From NCBI RefSeq assembly GCF_958295425.1, contig NC_081151.1, forward strand, positions 22,851,799 to 22,915,798: a stretch of DNA of 64,000 nucleotides, in the 5' to 3' direction. Numbering within the stretch: position 1 is the stretch's first letter; every line of letters starts with the position of its first letter. A model generated the notes under the pieces. It made no database searches, had not been told where the DNA came from, and was given only the letters and a program-made list of their open reading frames with translations. The translations under genes were made by a program, and so were the position numbers. Below are positions 22,980-34,512 of this stretch, piece after piece. Source of the stretch: Solea solea (taxonomy: Eukaryota > Chordata > Actinopteri > Pleuronectiformes > Soleidae).

Positions 22980-23380
22980 TTTATTTACTCCGCCCTCTTT
23001 CTCACTGGCTGGCTCCCTCCTGTCGAAGGCTCCGCCCCTCCCGGCCTGTGATTGGCCCTCGCAGCTGTCAGTCACGGCTGACGCTCCGGCTCCGGCTCCG
23101 CGCAGCAGAGACGCGCCGCTGCTTCGCTCTTGTACCGTTTCAGTGCGTCGAGCGGCGGAGAGAAGCGGAGCCTGCGCGTCTGTCCTCGTCTGTGCGTCCG
23201 CGGAGCAAAGAGGAGCAGCCGAGCCGAGCCGTGCCAAAGCGTGCCGTGCATGCCCCGGACACACCGGGAGCAGGAGGAGGAAGAGGAGCAGGATTCTTCT
23301 TCTTTACCAGTGTTTTGACTCAGTGAGACTTCCAGCGCTTGCTTTTCCCTCATGGTCACCAACACCGCGCGGCCGCAGTC
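22980..23380 (+). promoter_or_regulatory. jag2: GC-rich TATA-less jag2 promoter and 5'UTR
   Basis: The sequence changes abruptly from AT-rich DNA to a CpG-dense block just before the start codon. It holds GC boxes (CTCCGCCC near 22989 and CTCCGCCCCTCCC near 23030) and an inverted CCAAT box (GATTGG, 23050-23055). No TATA box is seen at a sensible distance. The GC/CCAAT arrangement fits a CpG-island promoter with transcription starting somewhere around 23080-23250; the exact start cannot be read from sequence. The last part, up to 23380, must be 5'UTR. Confidence 0.65.
23250..23318 (+). other. Possible upstream ORF 1 in jag2 leader (22 codons)
   Basis: ATG at 23250 opens a 22-codon frame ending in TGA at 23316-23318. 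The product would be acidic, with a run of glutamates. The context is poor (T at -3, C at +4). It is in the mRNA only if transcription begins upstream of 23250. Its role is inference: a short uORF ending before the main start could allow reinitiation. Confidence 0.3.
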
Positions 23381-23420
23381 ATGTGGAATATCGTGTGGAA
23401 AGTGCCGCGTTTGTCACTGA
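23352..23420 (+). other. Possible upstream ORF 2 overlapping the jag2 start (22 codons)
   Basis: ATG at 23352 (C at -3, G at +4) opens a 22-codon frame that reads through the jag2 start codon at 23381 in another frame and stops at TGA 23418-23420. Ribosomes starting here would miss the main start, so it could damp translation. It lies 29 nt upstream of the main ATG, so it is almost certainly within the transcript. Confidence 0.45.
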
Positions 23421-23455
23421 CGTGTTTTCTGCTCGCGCTGCTGCTGCGAGTTCAG
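23381..23455 (+). CDS. jag2: jag2 exon 1: signal peptide (residues 1-25)
   Basis: The start ATG at 23381 has G at -3 and opens a basic n-region (K7, R10) followed by a leucine-rich hydrophobic core (about 11-22), a textbook secretory signal peptide. The exon ends TTCAG with donor GTGAGG at 23456, phase 0. An in-frame ATG further upstream is absent, and the 23352 ATG is in another frame, so this start is preferred. The 598-bp intron 1 (23456..24053) contains (TG)n near 23694 and no other exon. Confidence 0.88.
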
Positions 23456-26400
23456 GTGAGGAGGGAAAACACTCACGCTCTCACTGGGAACTGTCCGTTA
23501 TTCATCCATTCATTCATGTATTGACTGATTGACTGGTTTTTGGAGCGGGTTTTAAATTCCAGTCTTAATTGAATCGTGAGCGCAGTCACGGGAGCTCGCG
23601 TTTGACACCGTTGTGCGCGTGAGCTCTGGAGATAAAACGCGTCCAAAATTATAAAGAAAAAGACTTATTCTGCGCCATGGGTTCGTTGTACGTGTGTGTG
23701 TGTGTGTGTGTGAGATAATCCGCTCATTCAGTGCGTAAAAGTCAGTCATTTAGTGGTAAAAGTTCTCTTCTTTCAGCCCTCAATGATCCAAAGCTCCGTG
23801 CGTAAATGCTGCTTTCACGCGCAGCCTCCGTTACGCAGACTAACCGTGAAACAATCTCGCGTGTTTCCAGTTTGCAGCTTCACCTGCACGACAAGGAGAA
23901 ACAAATGGATCTGTTTTTATTATTATTTATTATTTTAAATCACATTTCTGCTGCAGTTTGATCTTCATCCAGATCTGAAGTCTTGAGTTTGTGCCAAACC
24001 ATGTGAAAATCATTTCACACCACTGTGTTGACCTGTCCTCATGTCCTCCTCAGGTGTCTCTGTCCACGGGTTACTTCGAGCTGCAGCTGGTGTCCGTGGA
24101 GAACCCGCGCGCGCAGCTGCTGAACGGCGACTGCTGCGACGCGGAGCGGAGCGCGGCGGAGGGAAGCTGCGGCGCGGACGAGTGCGACACGTACTTCCGC
24201 GTGTGTTTAAAGGAATATCAGAGCGAGGTGACGACCAGCGGGCCGTGCACCTACGGCTGGGAAACTACCAAAGTTATCGGGGGGAATACTTTTCACTTCA
24301 AGAGCCAGAAGAGCGGACTGAGCCGGAGCAGCGACGGCGGCAAGATCACCATCCCGTTCCAGTTCGCGTGGCCGGTAAGTGGAGCTGAAAACACGCAGAG
24401 TTTGCGTCAAAGGAGCGAAAATGTTGACCTGGATTCACGAGCGGAGTCACGCGGATTCGCGTGTGTTTGAGTTTGTTGATCCTGATGGATTCACGCTGTG
24501 CTGGTGAAACACGGAGCAGAGCGCTCACGCACTCACTCACTCACGCACGTGATCACACGTCATGTGAAGAGCACCGCGGTGGAGCAGTGGCCCCGAGCGC
24601 GCGCAAGGTGCCGTTTGATGAGTTAGTAAATAAGCCGCTGTTTGCAGTGTGTGTGTGTGTGTGTGTGTGTAGTAGTCCTCATAGAGACTAAAACCTGGTC
24701 CTAATGAGGCAGAATCTCATTTCTAAAGGAAGTGGAGTCAGAGGTTAAGTGTAAATTGTGGTTAAGTTAAGGCTTGGCTTACGCATTAACTAATGCTGGT
24801 TATGGTCAGGTTAGTGGTCATGTTTTTATGAATGTAATTCCTGTGGTTTATTCTTTGCATTCGTTGTTTTAAACACGGACCAGTCGTCCTCATGGAGACC
24901 AGAACCTGGTCCCAATGAGGCAGAACCTCGTTTCTGAGGAGCTGGTTATAGTTTAGGACTAAGATTTGAATTTAAAGTTAGTGATGAGCTTTTTGTTTAG
25001 TCTGTTTTAAATGTGTGGAAGTCAATGCAGAGTCCTGAGAAGAATAGCTGTACAAACCTGTGTGTGTGTGTGTGTGCTGATGAAGTAGTGACAGGTCACT
25101 CATTAGCTCATCCAAACACAGCAGCAGATTCAGCCAATCACAGTCTCCTGATGTGGAGACGCAGCGTGGGAAACAGGCGCAGAGTCTCATGTCATGCTGC
25201 TGAAGCTGCTGCTGATGCTGCTGCTGCTGCTGCTGCTGATGCTGAAGCTGCTGCTGATGCTGCTGCTGATGCTGAATCAGGGAGGTGACGTCCTTCTAGA
25301 GGAAAGGTCACAGGTTTGATTCCCACACATCAGCTGAGTGAGCTGTCAGAAACCATGTGGTCATCAATGACTCTCATCATAATGATAATCAATAATCAGT
25401 TTAAAAAAAAATGAGATTGTGATGTTTTTTAAATTAAATTCAAGTCGTTTAAAGTTAATTTTTTTCTGATTCCACAATAGTGTGTGTGTGTGTGTGGTCA
25501 CTAACAGATGCTGTCCAGATTATTAATCACAATCTGTTTTATTTTTAGTTTTAAACATTGAAGGAATGTTTTTCAGTTGTTTTGGAAACAGTTTTCATCG
25601 TCGTGTAAAACAGAGGAAGAGGAGGAGGAGGAGGAGGAGGAGGAAGCTAAAGTCACTGATGAAAAGAGCGTAACACACACAGCTGTTCACTGACAGTCGT
25701 TTCCAACACTTAAGTGACAGAGGAACAGAGGAGAAACACACGTAAACGTGCACATTTCAGCCTCTTAACTGAAGATGATTGTTATTATTATTAAAAATAT
25801 TTGAATGATTTTTCCTAACAATGTGCCATTTATGACACTTAAATCCGTCCAACCAGAGGAAAAAACCTCTTAACTGTTCATTTTCACGCACTATTTATTG
25901 AAAATACATATTATTTCTTAGGGATCACTCATTCTCTTTTTCTAAATAAAATTGAACCAGATTAAATGATCAAATTTGACGATTCATCCGTCCATTCGTG
26001 GTTTTGCGTCATAAAACATCAGAAAATATTCATAATTATTTCTAAAAACCTGGAAATAATGATGTTTAAACGTCTTATAAGAAAATATGGATTATTAGTC
26101 ATTATTAATTGTAGTCATTGTTGCAGCTCCTCACATTACATTGATATTTAAGTCTTTATGTGAGTTTCATTTCATATTTGAATTTAATAAACATGAAGAA
26201 TGAATGAATGATATTGGACTCTTTGTGCCTGATTATATATTATATGTAGAAGTCATTCATTCATTCATTCATTCATTCATTCATTCATTCATTCATGTCA
26301 GAACACACATGTGGAGCACATCAGCTGCTCCCCTGAGCCGTTCATTCATCACTGCTCACGGTCGGCCGCTGTCAGCGCACGCAGGATGGAAGTAGTACTC

Positions 26401-29400
26401 TGAGGCCCAGTGGGCGGATCCAGTTTCCCCTGTGTGTGTGTGTGTGTGTGTGTGTCTGTGTGTGTGTGTGTGTGTGGGTGTCAGTGTCAGTGTGGACGTC
26501 GTCACCTCCCTGACTCTCAGGTTCACACTCACTGACCGTCACTGACTCATTGTCTCACTCTGAGTGTGTTTATGTCTCTGTGAGGACCTTTGGTCTTCAA
26601 AGGGCTTTTCCACGTGTGACGTGTCCTCCTCACTCACTATGGTATAAAAACCTGTGTGTGTGTGTGTGTGTGTGTGTGAGATTAATCCAGATTAATCCAC
26701 GTGTCATCGTGTCATTGATCAGTGAATCGTCGTCCAGACTGAGACTGAACTCTGTGACACTCTGCAGTTTGTCCTCTGTCTCTGTGTCTGTCTCTTTGTA
26801 TGTGTCCTCTGTCTCTGTCTCTTTGTATGTGTCCTCTGTCTCTGTCTCTGCTGCTTCAGTGAACTGGTGCAGAATCTGTGTCCTCTGTCTCTGTCTGTGT
26901 GTCTCTGTCTCTCTGTTTCTGTCTGTGTGTCTCTGTCTCTCTGTTTCTGTCTGTGTGTCTCTGTCTCTCTGTTTCTGTATCTCTGTCCTCTCTCTCTGTC
27001 TCTGTGTGTCTGTCTCTCTGTCTCTGTCTCTCTGTCTGTGTGTCTCTGTCTCTCTGTTTCTGTATCTCTGTCCTCTCTCTCTCTCTCTGTGTCTCTGTGT
27101 GTCTCTGTGTGTCTCTGCTGCTGCTTCAGTGACCTGCTGCAGAATCTCTGTCCTCTCTCTCTGCCTGTGTGTCTCTGTGTGTCTCTGTCTGTCTCTCTGT
27201 CTGTCTGTGTGTCTGTGCTGCTGCTTCAGTGACCTGCTGCAGAATCTGGGACAGTGGTGTTGACATGAAGAGACAGACGATTTTAAAAAGAAGAACATTG
27301 TTCTGTCTTTTGCTTTTGCTCCTCCGGCTGTTTGAGTCCTCACTGACATCTTTTCATCAAAGGAGGGAGAGAGAGAGAGACTGAAGGAGGGAGGGAGAGA
27401 CTGAAGGAGGGAGAAAGACTGAAGGAGGGAGAGAGAGAGAGACAGACTGAAGGAGGGAGAGAGACTGAAGGAGGGAGGGAGAGACAGACTGACGGAGGGA
27501 GGCGATACAACAGGAAACTCAGCTTCCCTGTGAGTTTTCTGTCACGAGGAAAGTGTATTTTTAGGATGGAGACACTTTTTTTTCTTTCTTTCTCTCACAA
27601 AAACAAGAGTTTACTTCTTCTCCTCTTCCCGTTTCTCCTCCTCCTCCTCTTCCTCTGCTCCTGCTGTCTCTCCTTGTCTCCTGGTGGAGTATTTTTAGAG
27701 TCTCTCCTGCTCTCACCCTCTGGGAGTAAATCAAGGATCAAGGCTTTGCTCTCCTTGACTTTCCTCAGCCTGACAGAGGAGGAGCAGCTCCTTCCATGTT
27801 TCCTCTTCCTCCTTCACCTCCTCCTCCTCCTCGTTCTACTATTCTTAATTCTCCTTATATCCTCTGCTTCTCGTACACCTTCTTCTTCTTCTCCTCCTAC
27901 AGTAAATGTTGTCAGGGTCGTCTTCTTTTTTTTCTTCTTCTTCTTCTTCTTCTTCTTCTTCTCCTTCTTCTTCTTCTTCTTCTCACATGGATGTGACGTC
28001 CATGTGAGATGATTCAGCGTCACACGAGCATTGGTGATGGTGAATTTTGGGAAGTTTTTAACCGTTGAACGTCATCTTTGTTTGTGAGCTGCAGTAAATG
28101 TGAATGTTTCCTTGTTGTCGTGTAAACGTGTGTCGTTGCAGGTTGTGCGTCTTGTTTTACGGCTGATTGTGCGTCGTCGTGTCATGGGACAGACGGTGTC
28201 TGAGATGAAGCTGCTTCATAATAAGAGGCTTTTTTCACTTTCTGTCTCACATGTGCAAAACACTTGTGCAACAAAACTAAAACTCCAACAAAAAAAAGAA
28301 GAAAAAGAGCCATAATAAGCAACAACATGGACGTTTGTCATTGTTATGGACTCTGTCACGTCCAGATGCCGAGGGAAAGTAAAACAAGGATGTTCACTTT
28401 ATTAAAGTCTGCTCGCTCATGTCTCTGAATGACTCATAACACGAGCCAGACGTCATCATCTGTGATCTGCTCTCAACTAAACACTCACCGGATATAATCT
28501 GCTTCAGCTCAAGCTTGTCCCGCTCACTCTCCCACACCAAAGCCCACAGAGAAAATCAGCGATTTTCTCTGTGGGCTTTGGTGTGGGAGAGTGAGCGGTT
28601 TTACAAACTTCAGCTTCCTGTGAGAAAGTGTTGAGATTGAGCTGCAAACACATTTGTAAACCAGGATAGACTTAATCTGGAGTAAATTATGTTTAATGAG
28701 TGGTGAGAATAAGTGGCTGAAATGTGTTTCTGTTCCCCTGGAATGGTGTTTGTTTGGACCAGTTTGCCCCGCTGGTTTCACTCTGACGTGTGTTGAGGTT
28801 TCACATCAGGTGTTTGAGCGAAAGCAGAACCAAGACATCTGAGATTTTCCCACTTTCCCACACTTTTTATTGCATTTTTCAGTAAATTGGTGTAAGAATG
28901 TGAGAAATGTTGCTCTCTGTTTGGAGTCGCCGGCCTCCAAATGTTTAAGAAGCTCTGGTTGAAGATAAAAGACGGACTGAGCGGTTTTTATTAAAAATCC
29001 TGGATAATCCGTGATTCACGTCGTTTAACTGCCTTCATGTGGCTGAGGAGTGTCACTCTTGTGGGTGAATGGCTGAATGAAAACGTGGAGTGGCTGTAAA
29101 GACTTATTTGCGGCCGTGACCTCACGCCGTGTCCTGCAGCGACTCGACCCGCACTCCGAGCGCTCAGTCGTCCAAACATCAAAAAGGCGTCTGACGAGCA
29201 GATGTTGTGATGGGAAACATGTTGTTCTTTTCTCTCGGCCCTCGGCTCCGTGTGTCTTTAATAAGCCTCAAAGCTCGCTGTGTGCGTGTGTGCGTGCGCT
29301 TGTATCTGTTTCCTCGTCATAAACACTGACCTCGTCAGGACACGGAGACCAAAGCCTGGTTCCTAATGAGGCAGAACCTCGTTAGGAACCATCGTGATAA

Positions 29401-32400
29401 TCCGGGATTTATTTAGATTTCATGGCTGTAGAATTGTCAGGGAATCCTCCACATGAGGGTCACCAGGCCAGAGTTTTGGATTTTTCTGGATATCACAAAC
29501 GGTCCAGGAGTAATGAGACGCTGCTGCTGCTGCTGATTCTGAAGCTGCTGCTGCTGAAGCTGCTGCTGCTGAAGCTGCTGCGTGGAATCCCTTTAAACCA
29601 TTAAAAACACACAGAAATACAATAACGTTAGGATTATACCAGTCATGTGACATCTATTGGTGAATGTTCATGTTAAGTTTGTCCACTGTGGGCTCAGGTT
29701 GGTGTTTGATTCCCGACACCTTTGAGCAAGACACTGAACTCTAACCAGCGACAGATGTATGACTGTCCATCCTATCTTTGTTCCTCGTTACTACCTCATA
29801 AAATCATGAGAAGAAGAAGAAGAGTTGCTATTATGGTCTGTATTTACTGTATATAGAGCTTTTCTTATCTTGATGAGCTGCTTTACACTCCAGTTTTCAC
29901 CCATTCACACATCTTTCACTCACTCACTCACACTCACATGCTGCGATGTGGGCTTCAGTGTCTTTGCTCAAGGACACACATAGACGAGCAGAGCCAGGAA
30001 TTGAACCCACAACCTTCCAGTAGAAAGACAACTCACTCAGTCAGACACACATTCATTCATCCACTCACTCACTCACTCACATGCGCTGCAACGTGGGCTT
30101 CAGTGTCTTTGCTCAAGGACACACATAGACGAGCAGAGCCAGGAATTGAACCCACAACCTTCCAGTAGAAAGACAACTCACTCAGTCAGTCAGACACACA
30201 TTCATTCATCCACTCACACTCACTCACTCACTCACGCTGCAATGTGGGCTTCAGTGTCTTTGCTCAAGGACACACAGACAAACAGAGCCAGGAATTGAAC
30301 CCACAACCTTCCAGTAGAAAGACAACTCACTCAGTCAGACACACATTCATTCATCCACTCACACTCACTCACTCACTCACTCACTCACATGCGCTGCAAC
30401 GTGGGCTTCAGTGTCTTTGCTCAAGGACACACAGACAAACAGAGCCAGGAATTGAACCCACAACCTTCCAGTAGAAAGACAACTCACTCAGTCAGACACA
30501 CATTCATTCATCCACTCACTCACACTCACTCACTCACTCACATGCGCTGCAACGTGGGCTTCAGTGTCTTTGCTCAAGGACAAACAGACAAGCAGAGCCA
30601 GGAATTGAACCCCTAACCCTCCCAGTTCAAAGACAGCTCGCCCCACCACTGAGCTGCCACCAAATGACCTTTGACCCTTCAGTGCAGTAAATGTGATAGC
30701 CTTTAATTTCACTTCTTTACACACAGACTGGAACGGTTTGTGAGTCGCAGCCAAAGTCAGTGTCCCCACAGAGATGTTTGGGTCAGAACGTGTCCTCACA
30801 CACACACACAGAGTGAAAGAGGAGGAGAAGTGAGCACACGGGGAATAAAAAGGTTGTAGACGACCAAACCCTTCATTGTTCATCATCTGTGTCTCTGTGT
30901 TTTTATCATGTCTCTGAGTCTGAAGCAGCACAGAAACCCTGGAGCTGAACATTTGAACATTTGAAGTCTTTTTAAGTTTCAAATCTCCCGTCTTTACGTG
31001 CTAACGGTCGCGGTAGCTTGTTGCGCTAGCTCCGAGGGCGCGATCACCCCTCCAGTTTTCTTCGTTTGGTCTGAACTAAAGTGTTGTTGTTGTTCTCCGT
31101 CCCACAGTCAAGCCGCGCATGGTCCAAAGTCGCAGAACACGGAGTCTTTCTTTGTCATTTTAAGGCTAAAAATGTGAGGATTTCTTCATTTTGTGAAGAC
31201 AAAAACCACTTAACAAAAGGCTGACCTCACGAAATATACACCAGCTTCAGTTTACAGTATCTCAAGAATGTAATTCACTGCTTCATCTCATTGTTTAACA
31301 GGAAACTGAAGTTTATGGCACTTGTATAAACCGCTCACTCTCCTGCACCAAATCCCATTGAGGAAATCATCGTTTTAGCTCACAGTGAAACAGAAGACAT
31401 TGATCCACGGCTTCATCCATCAGGACGTTCACATGAAAACCTTTGTTCATGTGTACCGCAGTGACACAAAGTGACCACACGAGGCAGCAGTAGACCAGCA
31501 GCTCCTGTGTCCCTGTGAGCTAAAATCACTGATTTTCTCTATGGACTTTGGTGTGGGAGAGTGAGTGGTTTACAAACCTAGTTTTCCAGCTAGAAAAGAT
31601 TGTGTAAGGGCAAGATAAAGCACCAAACACAATCTTATATCCGTATAATAGTTTGGTTATAAATAATGAGATGTTTAATGTGAGTTCTAGTACAGTCTAC
31701 TATCTCGTACATCTGCACTGCAAAAACCTGAACAGAAACTTTAACGTCTAGCCGATCTATTTGTATTTGTATAGATGTTTTTTTATATAGTGTACTTTCA
31801 GCTAAACACCACAGAATCCCTGCTAATACTTTTGCTTCTCTGGTGTTTATCTCAGTGAGGAATTGAATTGACTGTTGTTCCTTTTAATATACAAACAAAT
31901 CTAAGTAAAAGTTCAAGTTAACACACTCTCCTGTCTCTGTAGACCTTTGCTAAAGAAGTCCACTCTGATCGTGCTTGTGTGTGTGTGTGTGACCTGACGT
32001 GACCGTCCTCATGAGGGTGAAGGTTCACCAGCGTTTCCTCACACATCTGCACATCTGTGGCCTGGATCTCTGTCAGAGACTTCACTTTCCCAACGCCTGA
32101 AACACTGTGACACACTTGTGATTCCACTGCTGCTGTGTCTCACAGGACCATCCTGAGAGACATGGAGTCTCTGGTAGGACAGTGACGAAGGATCATTTCA
32201 GGTTCCTCAGTCTTTGACTTGACGGTGCTTTGTTTTCTGTCCACAATCGCTTCTCATTCTTAATCTTCTGGCTCCTCCCTCCTTGACGGTCGCCACTGCA
32301 GATCAGCTGCCTCCATTGTGTCCTCATGTCCTCCTTCACAACATCCGTAAACCTCCTCTGCATTTGACCAAACCATCTCAACCTCGACTCTCTTACTTGA

Positions 32401-34480
32401 CCTCCAAACCGTTAAACCTGAGCTGCTCAATCCTAATCCTGTCCATCCTGGTCACCTTCAACCAACATCTCAGCATCTTCAGCTCCGGCACCTCCTGTCT
32501 CTCCAAGCCAAACATCACAGCAGGTTTCTGCACCTTCTTGTAGACCTCGCTCATGCACTGTCCATTGCTTTGGATGCTTCATCAGCTGATGTAGTTTCGT
32601 TGTGTTCGCTGGTTTTGAAATGTTCACCTCTGTGTCAGGTTGTTACCGTCCAGAAGTCATGGATGAGGTTTGGCTCTCTCTGGGGGGAGGGGTGTGTTCA
32701 AAGCAGGAGGAAGTTGGCAGTTGATCAAGGGTCAAGGTAAGGAACAGGTGCAGCAGCTGATTGGTTGGTCAAACAGAAGATACTGAGAGAACGCCGGCAT
32801 ACATCTGTCGCATTTCTTCTCCAAACAATGCCAACGTTGGCACTGCAAACACTGGTGCCCTCAGGAGGTCACCTACCGAGTTTGAGGAACAGTTATGGGA
32901 TTAAAAGACAGGCTGATGTTGTACGATTTCTAGAAAGTGGGTTGACCTTCATGTGGAGGATAAAGCAGTAGAAAACATCACCCTTGTTTTCTTTTGGGAG
33001 AATGATAGTCCGTTGTCGTCGTCGTCTTCTTGTGTTTTGGAGTTTGTGTGCAGTGTGCAAACGTCTGGCGTGTCACGACAGCGCCACACACGTGTTTGTT
33101 TCCTCTGCATGAGGACGCCTTCATGGAACTGTGCCCTGTTTACGGAAACCTTTCTAAGAGTGAAGAAGGAAAGTTGTGTTTCTGTGGACGAGGCTTGAGT
33201 TGACAACATGAAGACTCTGCAGCGCCGGGAACAAAGTGCTCTGACGTCACCACGGACGCGTCTCCGCCCACCGAGGAGTGCAGTTAAAACAATAATCGCG
33301 GCTCATGTTGCGGCGCAGCCAACATTAAAGAGTTGACGGGTGTTTGTCGGTGGGTGCAGGTCTCAGGTGGTTCAGGTCTCAGGTGGGTCAGGGATGTGGG
33401 AGCCGCTCGTTCTCCCATGGCGTGAATATCACTTTCTTGGGAGAATCGAGGGCTGCCGTAAAACCTCTTTGTCACCGCGCCTTTCAACCGAACAATGACT
33501 CAGTCCGTTTGCTTTTGTGCCCGGATATTGAGCTGTCAAGACAAGTGGAGGGAAGGGAGGAGTGACTGAAAAGAAGGAGAGAGAGAGAGAGAGAGAGAGA
33601 TGGAAACAGAGGGTTAGAGAGATAGAGGAGGGGGAGGCGGCTGTGGGCAGAATGTCAGGAGAGGATTTGAGAGCGTTTACATAAGGCCGCACTTGTGCTG
33701 CTCTCTCGAGTGCAACATTCTGGATTTAGTTTTCAAGGCTGCTTCAGGTGGATTTATAGCTGCACCCGGTCGTTGCTAAAAACAGAAAAAAGTCCTGGTC
33801 CGTTTTGGAGTTGCTCTCTCTCTCTCTCTCTCTCTCTGACAGATTTAAGCCACTTTATAAAATGTCAATCTAATAAAAATCGACACCTGCTCGTGTCTGT
33901 GATAACTTTCCTGCGTGCGACTGCTGTTTATAAACCACTCTCACGCTCCCGCACCAAAGCCCATAGAGAAAATCAGTGATTTTAACATCACACACACACA
34001 CCGGAGTTGTTTTTTTCCACTGCTGCCTCCGTCACTCAGTTCAAATGTCTTATTTTGTAAATTCGGCATTTGAAAAACTTTGTTTATGTTTACACATGTG
34101 ACACAAAGTGACCACACGAGGCAGCAGTAGACCAGCAGCTCCCGTGTCCCTGTGAGCTTAAATCACTGATTTTCTCTATGGGCTTTGGTGTGGGAGAGTG
34201 AGTGGTTTACACACTTCAGTTTTACTTTTTCTCTCATTAAGCCATGTTCTCGGTGAACGGGGCCCAGCACAGTGCAGCATAGCATAGCATAGCATAGCAT
34301 AGCATAGCATAGCCGGTGCTAATTATATGTCAGTACCTCATAAAAACAAATCTCATGACACAAACTCTGAACTATCACTCTGAAGCTTAGGCTCTAACTG
34401 GACACTTGTGTTTCATCACAGCCTTCTGTGTGTGTTTGTGTGTGTGTGTTTGTGTGCGTGTGTGCGCGTGTGCGTGCGTG

Positions 34481-34512
<32 letters not shown>

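Noticed and set aside
23339..23380. Longer N-terminus for jag2 in the same frame
   Set aside because: No in-frame ATG upstream of 23381; an extension would begin at a TTG and push the signal peptide inward.
26550..27349. 237-239 codon ORFs on both strands (Cys/Ser/Leu-rich and Glu/Arg/Thr-rich)
   Set aside because: Both are translations of the CTCTGT minisatellite; complementary low-complexity frames are not evidence of a gene.
30590..30662. tRNA gene
   Set aside because: A/B-box-like text is the head of a SINE; acceptor stem and anticodon arm cannot be completed.
32953..33209. Convergent 81-86 codon ORFs
   Set aside because: Opposite-strand shadows of each other with no homology; no splice-site framework.
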